From NCBI GenBank assembly GCA_030150045.1, contig JASLGM010000040.1, positions 1-57,636 of the forward strand: DNA of 57,636 bases, written 5' to 3'. Origin of the DNA: Taishania sp. GTDB taxonomy: Bacteria > Bacteroidota > Bacteroidia > Flavobacteriales_D > Crocinitomicaceae. The position numbers and the translations under genes were made by a program. Every line of letters begins with the position of its first letter. Positions within the stretch are counted from its first letter, which is position 1. Positions 16,656-26,297 of this stretch are shown one piece after another. The notes beneath the pieces were generated by a model. It did not search any database. It was given only the letters and a program-made list of their open reading frames with translations, and was not told the origin of the DNA.

Positions 16656-19385
16656 TTAAGCTTTTATATTTGCGTGCTGAAACAAGTTGCTCCAAAGCGC
16701 CGCTAATCTTTTTAGGTGTAGTTCCTTAGAACCTTCTGCTGCAGCTGCCGATGATGGTCGAGTAACACCGATGATGTCTTTTCCAGCATTTCGCATTTGC
16801 ATTGCAATAAATTGCCAAGCACCCATATTTTCTGGCTCTTCTTGTGCCCAAACCAATTTCTTAGCGTTTGGATACAAAGCAAGAACTTCGTCTAATTGTT
16901 TTTCAGGGAAAGGATAGATTTGCTCTAAACGAACAAATGCCATATTTGTAACACCCATTTCCGCTGCTTTTTCACTTGCTTCGTAATAGAACTTACCTGA
17001 GCAAAGTACAATTGTCTCCACTTTTTGTACGTCTGCACTTGGATCTTTTATTACTTCCTGGAAGTGACCATTTGCCATTTCATCCAATGTGCTCACTGCC
17101 GAAGGGTAGCGCAATAACATTTTTGGAGAGAAAACTACCAATGGTTTGCGGAAGTTGCGTGCCATTTGACGTCTTAATACGTGGAAATGATTTGCTGGAG
17201 TAGATGTGTTTACAACTTGAATATTCAAATCTGCACATTGTTGTAAGAAACGCTCCATTCTTCCTGAAGAGTGTTCAGCACCTTGACCTTCATAACCGTG
17301 AGGAAGTAACATCACTAATCCACTTTGTGTAGACCATTTGTCTTCTCCTGCAGTGATGAACTGGTCAATCATAATTTGTGCTCCATTAAAGAAGTCTCCA
17401 AATTGTGCTTCCCAAATTGTCAATCCGTTTGGATTAGTCAATGAGTATCCGTATTCAAAACCAAGAACCGCATATTCAGAAAGTAGCGAGTTATAAATCT
17501 CAAACTTTGCTTGCCCTTCTTGTAAGTGATTTAAGGTAATGATTTCTTCTTCTGTATCTTCTGCTTTAACTACTGCGTGTCGGTGGGAGAAAGTTCCTCT
17601 TTCTACATCTTGTCCAGAGAAACGAATAGGGTGACCTTCTACTAATAAAGTCGCGTAAGCTAACATTTCAGCAGAACCCCAATCCAATTTATCTCCTTCA
17701 ATGGCAGTTAAACGGTCGTTAAAGATTTTTGCAATCTTACGGAAGTATTTTTTCCCTTCTGGCAGGGTGGAAAGTTTGCGCCCTAATTCAAGTAATTTTG
17801 CCTTGTCAACTCCTGTTGGAACTGCTTTATCAAAATCCTCTTTTGTTGCTCTTCCATAATTCTTCCATTTTTCAGACATGAAGTCAAAAACGGTTGCTTT
17901 AGAAGCTTTTGTTGATTCTTCGTGTTCTGTTTCTAAGAAAGCTTGGTATTCGTTGATGTACTGGTCCGCTTGTTCTTTTGATAGAACGCCTTCTGGAATC
18001 AATTGTTGCAAATACAATTCACTTGGATTTTTGTGCTTTGCAATAATGTTGTACAAGTTTGGTTGCGTGAACTTAGGTTCATCCCCTTCGTTATGACCAA
18101 ATTTTCTATAACCTAAAAGATCAATAAAAATATCTGATTTGAAGGCTTGTCTGTATGCCATCGCAATTTCAACAGCTTGAATCACTGCTTCAACGTCATC
18201 AGCGTTCACGTGGAAAACTGGAGACAATGTTGTTTTAGCAACGTCTGTACAGTAAGTAGATGATCTCGCGTCTAAGTAGTTTGTGGTGAACCCAACTTGG
18301 TTATTGGTAACAATATGGATGGTTCCTCCTGTTTTGTAACCGTCCAAATTCATCATCTGTATGGTTTCATAAACAACACCTTGACCTGCAATCGCTGCAT
18401 CTCCGTGCATTAGTACAGGACAAACTTTATCAAAGTTATCTGCGTATGTATGATCTAAGATTGCTCTTGATATTCCTTCAACAACTGGATTTACTGCTTC
18501 AAGATGAGAAGGATTCGGAGACAATGTCAAACCGATTTTCTTCCCTTTCTTTTCAATAAAAGAAGTATATCCTTGGTGGTATTTTACGTCTCCATCAAAT
18601 TCAGGATTGAAATCAAATTCTTTTCCTTCAAACTCAGAGAAAATGTCTTTTGGACGTTTTTCGAAAATGTTGGTTAAGGTATTCAATCTTCCTCTGTGTG
18701 CCATTCCCATGACAAAGTGCTCAATTCCTAACTCTGTTCCTTTGCTAATCAAGGAATCTAAGGCAGGGATTAAAGCTTCTAAACCTTCAACAGAGAAACG
18801 TTTTTGACCCACATATTTTCTTCCTAAGAAACTTTCAAAACCTGTTGCTTTCACAAGCTGTTTATAGGTCTCAATTTTTTTGTCTTTGGAAATTTGTGGG
18901 CGATTTGCCAATTCGATTGCATTCAGCATCCATTTGATGCGTTGCGGTTCACGCATATACATGAACTCAATACCGATATGTTGACAGTAGGTTTTCTCTA
19001 AATGTTGAATGATTTCACTCAGCGGAGCCGCTCCAATACCGATTTCTTCTCCTGCTTTGAAAACTGTGCTTAAGTCACTTTGATCTAATCCGAAGTTTTC
19101 AATGTCTAGTGTTGGTTCGTGGTGTCGTCGTTCACGAACAGGATTCGTCTTTGTAAATAAGTGTCCTCTCGTACGATAACCCGCAATCAAATTGATTACT
19201 TTCAGTTCTTTTTGAAAATTCTCAGGAACTTCATTTTGGTCATCATAATTTGTTTTGGAGAACTCAAAACCTTCAAAGAATCTTCTCCAACCTATATCAA
19301 CACTCTCAGGATCTTGTTGATATGATTTATACAGATGGTCAATCGCATTCACATCTGCATTCCCGACATAAGATATTTTATCCAT
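16656..19385 (-). CDS. sucA: 2-oxoglutarate dehydrogenase E1
   Basis: The thiamine-diphosphate E1 subunit, about 909 residues, which decarboxylates 2-oxoglutarate. It has the family N-terminus (YVGNADVNAIDHLYKSYQQD), the GMAHRGRLN segment, the HGDAAIAGQGVVYE ThDP/Mg region and the C-terminal LVWAQEEPENMGAW motif. The ATG at 19385 (MDKISYVG) is preferred. Starting at 19415 would place the start codon inside or upstream of the TATCTTTG promoter box at 19413-19420. It is co-transcribed with sucB. Confidence 0.96.
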   Translation of the reverse strand: MDKISYVGNADVNAIDHLYKSYQQDPESVDIGWRRFFEGFEFSKTNYDDQNEVPENFQKELKVINLIAGYRTRGHLFTKTNPVRERRHHEPTLDIENFGLDQSDLSTVFKAGEEIGIGAAPLSEIIQHLEKTYCQHIGIEFMYMREPQRIKWMLNAIELANRPQISKDKKIETYKQLVKATGFESFLGRKYVGQKRFSVEGLEALIPALDSLISKGTELGIEHFVMGMAHRGRLNTLTNIFEKRPKDIFSEFEGKEFDFNPEFDGDVKYHQGYTSFIEKKGKKIGLTLSPNPSHLEAVNPVVEGISRAILDHTYADNFDKVCPVLMHGDAAIAGQGVVYETIQMMNLDGYKTGGTIHIVTNNQVGFTTNYLDARSSTYCTDVAKTTLSPVFHVNADDVEAVIQAVEIAMAYRQAFKSDIFIDLLGYRKFGHNEGDEPKFTQPNLYNIIAKHKNPSELYLQQLIPEGVLSKEQADQYINEYQAFLETEHEESTKASKATVFDFMSEKWKNYGRATKEDFDKAVPTGVDKAKLLELGRKLSTLPEGKKYFRKIAKIFNDRLTAIEGDKLDWGSAEMLAYATLLVEGHPIRFSGQDVERGTFSHRHAVVKAEDTEEEIITLNHLQEGQAKFEIYNSLLSEYAVLGFEYGYSLTNPNGLTIWEAQFGDFFNGAQIMIDQFITAGEDKWSTQSGLVMLLPHGYEGQGAEHSSGRMERFLQQCADLNIQVVNTSTPANHFHVLRRQMARNFRKPLVVFSPKMLLRYPSAVSTLDEMANGHFQEVIKDPSADVQKVETIVLCSGKFYYEASEKAAEMGVTNMAFVRLEQIYPFPEKQLDEVLALYPNAKKLVWAQEEPENMGAWQFIAMQMRNAGKDIIGVTRPSSAAAAEGSKELHLKRLAALWSNLFQHANIKA

Positions 19386-19412
19386 TTTTTTTCTTGCACA
19401 ATTCTGGCTACA

Positions 19413-19420
19413 CAAAGATA
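19413..19420 (-). promoter_or_regulatory. Probable sigma-A -7 element for sucA-sucB
   Basis: TATCTTTG on the minus strand, 27 bases before the sucA ATG. It matches TAnnTTTG. No convincing -33 TTG is seen. Confidence 0.6.
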
Positions 19421-19596
19421 GATATTTAATGTTTACGGTTTAGGGAAAAAATGCTAAATATAATTTTATTGATAGGACTTTTCCAGCCAAGAACTTACAA
19501 ATCGAAACTAGGAATCACAAAACGAAGATGAATATGGAGGAAATAGGTGGTGTTTTTTTGTTGAAAAGTAAAGTTGTTGTAAAACCGTGGAATCCT

Positions 19597-19744
19597 CAGC
19601 CCGGGCGCATTGCGGCAGCTAAAGCGAACAAAATTGGTGTGAACGCTAGCTCGGTATTGCGACCAAAGGAAGCGCATAACGAGTTGCTTGTGAACCCATT
19701 TTTGAAGTTTTACTAAAGCAAGTAGACCGTAATGGCTGCCAAAT
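19597..19744 (+). repeat. Family A dispersed repeat, copy 4
   Basis: This copy runs from CAGCCCGGGC to GGCTGCCAAA. The outer variable arm is CAAAATTGG against CCATTTTTG, and the inner arm AGCTCGGTATTGCG against CGCATAACGAGTTGCT. Both GTGAAC boxes are intact. It lies 23 bases before a family B copy. Together they fill the 19,421-19,900 gap, where no gene is seen. Confidence 0.9.
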
Positions 19745-19767
19745 TATTTCCTTTATTTTTTTCTTTT

Positions 19768-19852
19768 GGGCGTTCCCTTTCAGGTCGGGCTATTCATTGC
19801 AAGTTTTCCGTTCATGCTTCACGCAAAAGCTTTCCATTGCTATCCCTAACGC
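19768..19852 (+). repeat. Family B dispersed repeat, copy 2
   Basis: The shortest B copy. GGGCGTTCCC, GTCGGGCTATTC and CCATTGCTATCCCTAACGC are conserved. The inner region can pair only weakly (AGTTTT with AAAAGCT). TTCTTTT precedes it, as before the other B copies. It follows a family A copy directly. Confidence 0.8.
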
Positions 19853-19895
19853 TTTTTTGATCGTTAGGGCAAGGGTTTTGGTGAATGTTTCGGGT

Positions 19896-19923
19896 ATTAA
19901 AAAAGGGAACCGTAGTCCCCTTT
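19896..19923 (-). terminator. Rho-independent terminator of the 19938-22025 gene
   Basis: On the minus strand AAAGGGGAC and GTTCCCTTT pair (one mismatch) around a TACG loop, followed by a TTTT run. It begins about 15 bases past the stop codon. Confidence 0.75.
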
Positions 19924-19937
19924 ATATGGTGTTGATC

Positions 19938-22025
19938 TTATCTTACGAGCGTTACAAAACCGTGTAATCGTTGGTTGACGCCACCTTTTGCCTCGACGGT
20001 AATAACATAATTGTAAACGCCTTCGGGTGACATGTGATTTCGGTTCGTTGTTCCGTCCCAAACTAAGTAATCGGGGTCAAAATGGTGTATGATCTCTCCC
20101 CAACGGTTGACGATATATCCTTCGACTAAGCGTCCGTCTTTAATGACAATGGTGAACAAATCGTTTACATTATCGTTGTTTGGTGTAAAAGTGTTTGGAA
20201 TGAAGACCTCTAATTCGGGTTTGTTGCAGTCGTTCATCTGGATGTGGTGAATTTCGGTGTATTCACATCCTTGTTGTGTGGTTTTCAAAAGGGTGATGGT
20301 TTCTGCTTTGTTGTAGAATATATCTGCAATTTCGACGCTGTCACCAAAACAAACGGTGTGATAGATTGGTTGGTTAGGTACATCAAAATGTCTAAATGTT
20401 AGCGTGATGATACTGTCGCAACCACCTTGGTTCAAATAGTTCAATGTGTAGGTTCCTGCTGTTTCAAAGGTTCTTCCATCATGTGTGTAATTTTCCCCAG
20501 GACATTTTTCGATCAATAGCGCGATGTCGTTTGGTTCACAGCCAGGAATGGGAGCTTGTACTACCACGGTAATGCAGCTTTGTGTGTTACACGTTGGTGT
20601 CCCTGTTGTTACACATATTTCGAATGTACCTACGCCTGCTGTTGCGGGGTCGAATTTACCCGTATTGTCTAAACATGTTCCGCAATCAGAAGTCCATCCA
20701 ACAACAGGTTGATTACTCGTATAGGTTGTTATTGGTGATTGGGTTGTCAATTGGGTTGGTCCAGCTATTTGGGCTGGTGTTGGTGATGTTCCTGCAGCAA
20801 TGGTAATGCTTAAATCTTGTGTACATCCTGTTGCATCAGTAGCTTGAACAGTATATGTGTTTGGACATAAATTGGTTATGCCTTGTGTAGTTTGTCCGTT
20901 GCTCCATGCGTATGTATAAGGTGCTGTTCCACCATTTACGGTTACACCAGCCATTCCATCACAAGCTTGTGTACAAGTTTCATTTGTTGAAGCAGGAGTA
21001 ATAGTTAAACCTCCTGATGCTTGAATAGTGAATTGTTCAGTGTTTGAACAACCAGAAGCGTCTGTTACTTCAACAGTAAAGGTTCCAGCACATAAGTTTG
21101 TAATGTTTTGTGTTGTTGCTCCGTTAGACCACGCATAAGTATAAGGTGCTGTTCCACCGGTTACTGTCAATTGGATGCTCCCTGTACATGTTGTTCCACA
21201 TCCTGTATTTTGTTTGATACCTGTAATGTTTACGTTTGTTGCTGGAATGTTTCCACAATTAGGGTTCAGGCTAGCAATAAAGGCAGCATTTTCTGGGCTA
21301 TTGGGTGTTCCTGGAGTTTCTCCAGTTGTTGCACTAGCTTCTATCCAGTTGGCTTGTGTTGCAGGGTTGTCGTTTACGTTATTTGTGAAAGAAAAAACTT
21401 TTCCAGCTGAATTTCCACTGAAATAGACAATTGGATTCAGGTTGTTCGTTCCCCAGCTTACTGCATGATATAGTGTATTTGCATCAGGAGAACGTGTTTG
21501 ATAGGAGTCGCCATCATCGCGTAGTCCAACTGAATTCCAGGCGTTATTACCTGTTATCCAGTTCACCGTGTTGATGTTGTAACCAGGTCTACTTCCCGTA
21601 GGTGCAGTAGTGTTGTATTCTAATAAATTTGAGCTTGCGGGTAAGATTAAACGACAGTTCCCGTCTGTTATGCTGGTGTCATCAGGAGGAATGCTGCTAT
21701 TTTTGTCTGTGTTATTATAAATCACAATCAGTGTTCCTTGAGGAATGGTTTGCCAGAAAGTGATGTTTTTAAATCGTATTGCGCCAGATGCAGTTCCTTT
21801 TCCAGTGCCTGTGGCGAAACGTCCATTGTTGTCATCGATGATTATTCCCCGAAGATCAACTGTTGGTACCTCATTTCCGCAGTAGGGTGTTCCCATTACT
21901 AAAAGCTCTACATACTCTTTTGAACCACTGGGTCCCTGTGAAACTTCGTTAACGATTAAAGGTTGTGCATTTGCACTGAAAAATACTAACCCCAATAGCA
22001 GTGCTAATAGATGTTTTACTTTCAT
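19938..22025 (-). CDS. T9SS-secreted surface protein with lamin-tail domain, SprB repeats and CHU_C domain
   Basis: A 695-residue paralogue of the 12777-15221 product. The signal peptide is MKVKHLLALLLGLVFFSANA, cut before QPLIVNEVSQGP, where the lamin-tail-like domain starts. Two SprB-type repeats at about 275-420 share GGTAPYTYAWSNG and are nearly identical in their cores. The C-terminus carries the gliding-associated sorting domain (FIPNTFTPNNDNVNDLF, VNRWGEIIHHF, PEGVYNYVITV), which marks export through the T9SS and surface attachment. An adhesin or gliding role is inferred from SprB similarity only. It is monocistronic. Confidence 0.88.
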   Translation of the reverse strand: MKVKHLLALLLGLVFFSANAQPLIVNEVSQGPSGSKEYVELLVMGTPYCGNEVPTVDLRGIIIDDNNGRFATGTGKGTASGAIRFKNITFWQTIPQGTLIVIYNNTDKNSSIPPDDTSITDGNCRLILPASSNLLEYNTTAPTGSRPGYNINTVNWITGNNAWNSVGLRDDGDSYQTRSPDANTLYHAVSWGTNNLNPIVYFSGNSAGKVFSFTNNVNDNPATQANWIEASATTGETPGTPNSPENAAFIASLNPNCGNIPATNVNITGIKQNTGCGTTCTGSIQLTVTGGTAPYTYAWSNGATTQNITNLCAGTFTVEVTDASGCSNTEQFTIQASGGLTITPASTNETCTQACDGMAGVTVNGGTAPYTYAWSNGQTTQGITNLCPNTYTVQATDATGCTQDLSITIAAGTSPTPAQIAGPTQLTTQSPITTYTSNQPVVGWTSDCGTCLDNTGKFDPATAGVGTFEICVTTGTPTCNTQSCITVVVQAPIPGCEPNDIALLIEKCPGENYTHDGRTFETAGTYTLNYLNQGGCDSIITLTFRHFDVPNQPIYHTVCFGDSVEIADIFYNKAETITLLKTTQQGCEYTEIHHIQMNDCNKPELEVFIPNTFTPNNDNVNDLFTIVIKDGRLVEGYIVNRWGEIIHHFDPDYLVWDGTTNRNHMSPEGVYNYVITVEAKGGVNQRLHGFVTLVR

Positions 22026-22149
22026 ATTCTAATAAAAACAGTTCGTTAATGTTAGTTGCAGTTTTGGTTGATTCGTGGCAAAATTAGTGTGTAACTTGTG
22101 AAGGAAGGTTACGAAATCATTAAATCGTTTAAACAAATGATTAAACGGT

Positions 22150-22184
22150 ATCGATATAGGAGTTAAATTCCCTCCTATACCGAT
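22150..22184 (-). terminator. Hairpin after metG, possible terminator
   Basis: A 13-bp stem, ATCGGTATAGGAG with CTCCTATATCGAT on the minus strand (one G-U pair), around a 9-base loop. It lies 22 bases after the metG stop. No strong T-tract follows, so the terminator call is tentative. Confidence 0.55.
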
Positions 22185-22206
22185 TTACCTAAATTTTGAA
22201 TATTTT

Positions 22207-24273
22207 TTATCGGATTTCAAATCCTGGTCCGAATGCTTTTTCAGGTATCATAAAGCTCAATTCACCAGCTTCGTTTTCTGCCATTAAAATCATACCTTGT
22301 GATTCTACACCTCTGATTTTTCTTGGTGCTAAGTTGATTAAAACAGCAACTGTTTTTCCAACAACTTCCTCAGGCGTGTAATGTGCCGCAATTCCAGAAA
22401 CTATTGTGCGTTGATCGATACCCGTGTCGACTGTTAGTTTAAGTAATTTATCTGCTTTAGCTACTTTTTCGGCACTTAGAATGGTTCCTAATCGGATGTC
22501 CATTTTTGTGAAGTCATCAAAAGTTGCTTCTTCTTTTTGTGGTGTTAATTCTACCGTAGAAGTTGTAGCTTCAAGATTTGCATTGTTGAGTTTTTCAATT
22601 TCTGCTTCTACTAGGCTGTCTTCAATCTTTGTAAACAAAATGCTAGGCGCATTTGTTTGTTGGCCTGTTACCAGAAGATTTGGGCTTCCTGCATCTGTCC
22701 AATCGTTGGTTTTAAAATTTAAGAATTCACTTAATTTCTGTGCAGTTCTAGGTAAGAACGGTTGAAGAACGATACTTAGGTTAGCTGTGATTTGCAACGC
22801 GATATTCATGATTGTTTCCACACGCGCAGGGTCTACTTTGACCAATTTCCAAGGTTCGTTTTCCGCCAAATATTTATTTCCTAAGCGAGCCAGGTTCATA
22901 GCTTCTGCTTGGGCATCTCGCAATTTGTAGTCCATTACATTTTTTTGAATGCGTGTTGGAATGCGTAGCATTTCGTCTAAAATATTTTGGTCTTCAGTCG
23001 TTAGTGTTCCTAAAGCAGGTACTTTTCCGTCGTAATATTTTTGAGTCAATACCAATGCTCTGTTTACGAAGTTTCCTAGAATGTCTGCTAATTCAGAGTT
23101 AATACGTGTTTGGTATTCTTTCCAGGTGAATTCTGCATCTTTACTTTCAGGAGCAATACTTGTAAGTACATATTTTAACTCATCAATTTTGTCTGGATAA
23201 GACGCAATGTATTCGTGTAACCAAACTGCCCAGTTTCTAGATGTTGAGAATTTTTCTCCTTCTAGGTTTAGGAATTCGTATGCAGGAACGTTGTCTGGTA
23301 AAATTAAATCACCATGTTCTTTTAATAATATAGGGAAAATAATTGTGTGGAATACAATGTTGTCTTTTCCTATGAAATGTACCAGTTTGCGGTCGCCTTT
23401 CCAGTAATCTTCCCAGTTTTTCCCATTGTCTAAAGCCCATTGTTTTGTGGCTGAAATATATCCAATCGGAGCATCTAACCAAACATATAATACTTTACCA
23501 TCAGCATCTGGAAGCGGAACTTTTACCCCCCAATCTAAATCGCGTGTCATAGCACGTGGTTTTAAACCACCATCAATCCAAGACATGCACTGTCCAACAA
23601 CTTGATTTCTCCATTTTTTTGGATCATGTTGTTGTAATCCATCAAGTTTACCTTCTTTGATCCATTCTTTTAGCCATCCTTCGTGACGTTCCATTGGTAG
23701 ATACCAATGTGACGTTACCTTTTTAATTGGTGCTTTGCCACTTAATGTTGAAATGGGATTGATAAGGTCATCTGGTGAAAGTGCAGCTCCACATTTTTCA
23801 CACTGATCTCCGTATGCACCTTTTGCGGCACATTTTGGGCATTCACCAGTGATGTATCGATCTGCAAGGAATTGGTGGAAGTCTTCGTCATAATATTGTT
23901 CAGATGTTTCTGTTGTGAATGCATCGTTTTCAACGAGTTTAGTAAAGAAATCCTGAGCTGTCTGGTGATGTATTTGTTCCGAAGTACGGTGGAAAATATC
24001 GAAAGAGATATCGAAATCTTTAAAAGAGTCTCCGATTATTTTATTGTATTTATCAACTATTTCTTGTGGTGTAATTCCTTCTTTTTTTGCTCTAAGCGTA
24101 ATGGCAGCACCATGCTCATCGCTTCCACAAATAAAAGCAACATCATGTTGATTCATTCTTAGAAAGCGTACAAAAATATCTGAAGGAAGGTATACACCTG
24201 CTACGTGTCCAAGGTGTAAAGGTCCGTTTGCGTATGGTAACGCAGCGGTTACCGTAAATTTATCTTTTGTCAT
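22207..24273 (-). CDS. metG: Methionyl-tRNA synthetase
   Basis: About 688 residues; it charges tRNA-Met. The class I HIGH-like motif is HLGH (residues 20-23), a zinc-knuckle pair CPKCAAKGAYGDQCEKCG is present, and the KMSKS-like loop is EKFSTSRNW. The C-terminal 110 residues form a fused Trbp111-like tRNA-binding domain (FTKMDIRLGTI, NLAPRKIRGVESQGM). The ATG at 24273 (MTKDKFTVTAALPYANG) is chosen because the longer frame begins with a TTG that doubles as the -33 promoter element. Confidence 0.96.
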   Translation of the reverse strand: MTKDKFTVTAALPYANGPLHLGHVAGVYLPSDIFVRFLRMNQHDVAFICGSDEHGAAITLRAKKEGITPQEIVDKYNKIIGDSFKDFDISFDIFHRTSEQIHHQTAQDFFTKLVENDAFTTETSEQYYDEDFHQFLADRYITGECPKCAAKGAYGDQCEKCGAALSPDDLINPISTLSGKAPIKKVTSHWYLPMERHEGWLKEWIKEGKLDGLQQHDPKKWRNQVVGQCMSWIDGGLKPRAMTRDLDWGVKVPLPDADGKVLYVWLDAPIGYISATKQWALDNGKNWEDYWKGDRKLVHFIGKDNIVFHTIIFPILLKEHGDLILPDNVPAYEFLNLEGEKFSTSRNWAVWLHEYIASYPDKIDELKYVLTSIAPESKDAEFTWKEYQTRINSELADILGNFVNRALVLTQKYYDGKVPALGTLTTEDQNILDEMLRIPTRIQKNVMDYKLRDAQAEAMNLARLGNKYLAENEPWKLVKVDPARVETIMNIALQITANLSIVLQPFLPRTAQKLSEFLNFKTNDWTDAGSPNLLVTGQQTNAPSILFTKIEDSLVEAEIEKLNNANLEATTSTVELTPQKEEATFDDFTKMDIRLGTILSAEKVAKADKLLKLTVDTGIDQRTIVSGIAAHYTPEEVVGKTVAVLINLAPRKIRGVESQGMILMAENEAGELSFMIPEKAFGPGFEIR

Positions 24274-24293
24274 CGACTGGATTATAATCGGTA

Positions 24294-24324
24294 CAAAGAT
24301 AAGGTATTGAAATGGGTTGAACAA
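24294..24324 (-). promoter_or_regulatory. Complete Bacteroidota sigma-A promoter for metG
   Basis: On the minus strand TTG (24322-24324), a 20-base spacer and TATCTTTG (24294-24301) match the TTG-N17-23-TAnnTTTG consensus. The -7 box is 20 bases from the metG ATG. This is the cleanest promoter in the window. Confidence 0.75.
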
Positions 24325-24374
24325 TGGTTTTACTTTGTAGTAGAAGTTGAAATAATATTTTATTGCTTTTTTTG

Positions 24375-24408
24375 GAATAAAAAAAGTCGTCTCAGAAAGA
24401 CGACTTTT
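24375..24408 (-). terminator. Rho-independent terminator of the saccharopine dehydrogenase-like gene
   Basis: AAAAGTCGTCT and AGACGACTTTT form an 11-bp stem with a 5-base loop. On the minus strand it ends in TTTTTTT. It lies 155 bases after the stop of the gene at 24564. Confidence 0.85.
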
Positions 24409-24563
24409 GTAAGATATATTTCAGTGAAGAGTGGTTTGATAATGTGCTTTTTGGTTTCCCAAATGTAGTGAGCTACAAAAGTAGCTAATTTTATTATTTA
24501 GGGGAAATAGCGAAGAGCTGTATTGCTTATATGGTTTGTCTTATTGATTGAAGTGTAAGATTG

Positions 24564-25904
24564 TTAATTTAATACTTCTTCCTTTTCAATAAACGTTACT
24601 CCAAAAGTTTCTAATTCTTCTAATATTGGGCGATAAATTTCTTTTTTTGTAGGTAGTTGTACACCTTTAAGTTGTATGTCCCCATTCAGGATGAACTTCG
24701 CACAAATGGCTACTGGTAATCCTACTGTGTTTGCCATTGCTGTGTAGGTTTGATCTTCACCAATGTTTACCATGCTTGAAGTGATTTTCTTTTTGATATT
24801 GTTCACTTCAAATTCAAATTCATGTACCATTACCAACATGTCTTTGTCTGTTTCCTCCAATGACCATTTTCTAACAAGAATTACTTCTAGGATTCTTGCA
24901 GGAGTTGGGTTGTCTATGTTAATATTTGCAGCTTCATCGAAAAGACCTAGCCATTCAAACTTTGAGAACAGATGAGCTCTTTCTGGTCGGAGAAATTCTA
25001 AAAATTTCTCTTCTACAGATTTTTCTGCGTGGTAAGGTAAAAAGGAGTTTAAGAAGATTCTTGGGCTGCAATTTTCAATATCTGTCATTGCGTAGGTATC
25101 ATCTGTCATTCCAAGTTCCACGAATACGTTCCATGCCTCACAGAAATCAGGTCTTCTTAAAGTTCCTCTGTAAATGGTTGGGATATTATCTAGGCCATAG
25201 ATAGAGCGGTATGAAAGAGAGTCTCTGTTTGGGTAGCCTGTGAAATCTCCGTAACCTTCGATGCTCATGTGATCTAGACGGCCAAATAAGCGGTGGTAAG
25301 GGATGTATTTGTATCTTCCGTTTCTAATGAAACATGCGGCTCCGCCAGCACCAGCTAATACTACGTTTCTAGGGTTCCAAGTGAACTTATAATTCCATGG
25401 ATTATTGTCTGATTCTGGAGCGATTAATCCACCGCAAAAGGAACGGAAAGCTTCAATTTTGCCGTTTTCTTGATGAATTTGATCAATGATTTTCATGGCA
25501 CTCATGTGATCTATTCCTGGATCTACTCCAATCTCATTCATGATGATGATATCAGCATCTTTTGCTTCTTGGTCAAGGGCTTTCATTTCTTTCGATACAT
25601 AAGAAGGAGTGATTAAATTCTTTCCTAAAGCAATGCAATCTTTTGCTATCTCCACATGAAAACGAGCAGGAAGCATAGAAATAACTAGATCTGCTTTTTC
25701 TATATGAGCCAAACGTTCTTGTTGATCTAATGCATTAAACGATAACGCTTCCGCATTTGGATTTCCCTTAAGTTTCTTTTTGACCATTTCTATATCTTGG
25801 TCACATACGCGAACAAACCAATTGTTTTCTTGACTGTTTTGTAATAAATATCGAATCAATGATGAAGCAGAAAGACCTGCGCCTAATATCAGTATGGATT
25901 TCAT
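24564..25904 (-). CDS. Saccharopine dehydrogenase family protein
   Basis: About 446 residues with an N-terminal NAD(P)-binding Rossmann fold (MKSILILGAGLSASSLIRYL) and the family's NEIGVDPGIDHMSA and SFCGGLIAPESDNNPWNYKF segments. Saccharopine dehydrogenases act in lysine metabolism through the aminoadipate pathway. Homologues of this length can also be carboxyspermidine or saccharopine reductases, so the substrate is not certain. The ATG at 25904 starts the Rossmann strand directly; the upstream start at 25928 adds eight residues without support. A TACATTTG box precedes it. Confidence 0.87.
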   Translation of the reverse strand: MKSILILGAGLSASSLIRYLLQNSQENNWFVRVCDQDIEMVKKKLKGNPNAEALSFNALDQQERLAHIEKADLVISMLPARFHVEIAKDCIALGKNLITPSYVSKEMKALDQEAKDADIIIMNEIGVDPGIDHMSAMKIIDQIHQENGKIEAFRSFCGGLIAPESDNNPWNYKFTWNPRNVVLAGAGGAACFIRNGRYKYIPYHRLFGRLDHMSIEGYGDFTGYPNRDSLSYRSIYGLDNIPTIYRGTLRRPDFCEAWNVFVELGMTDDTYAMTDIENCSPRIFLNSFLPYHAEKSVEEKFLEFLRPERAHLFSKFEWLGLFDEAANINIDNPTPARILEVILVRKWSLEETDKDMLVMVHEFEFEVNNIKKKITSSMVNIGEDQTYTAMANTVGLPVAICAKFILNGDIQLKGVQLPTKKEIYRPILEELETFGVTFIEKEEVLN

Positions 25905-25925
25905 TTCTATAAATATATTGGTAAA

Positions 25926-25933
25926 CAAATGTA
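25926..25933 (-). promoter_or_regulatory. Probable sigma-A -7 element for the saccharopine dehydrogenase-like gene
   Basis: TACATTTG on the minus strand, 21 bases before the chosen ATG, matches TAnnTTTG. It overlaps the upstream alternative start region, which favours the shorter gene. Confidence 0.5.
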
Positions 25934-26297
25934 ATAGAATTGTAGGAATTAGGATGTGAAAACCTTGTTATTTAATTCCTTATTTTCAATTGATTTATTT
26001 GTGGTTATTAATCTATAATAAAAGGATGAGGAGAAAATGATTGCTTCTCATGTTGAATTACATATTCCTTTGTTCTGTAGCTGTTTGGATGGTTTTTGTA
26101 TTTGGTGTTTCTTTTTAAAGTGTGTGTTTTTGACTGTTTTTTACCAATTGTTTGGTTGAATTTTCATCAGTAGATCAATGTGTTTACCCCTAGTTTTGTC
26201 CTATCAAAATAATTGTAGATATTATTACTCTCCTGTTTAAGATAATGATGCATTTTTTTGAATTAGAAATTATTTAATACTATAAAGTAAACTAAAA
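25934..26297. other. Divergent intergenic region without a recognised gene
   Basis: This stretch of about 360 bp is very A+T-rich. It holds one TAGTTTTG box (26191-26198) that could serve the downstream gene with a 5' leader of about 95 bases, but it lacks a -33 TTG at the right spacing. I see no hairpin with a T-tract and no reading frame of note. Confidence 0.4.
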
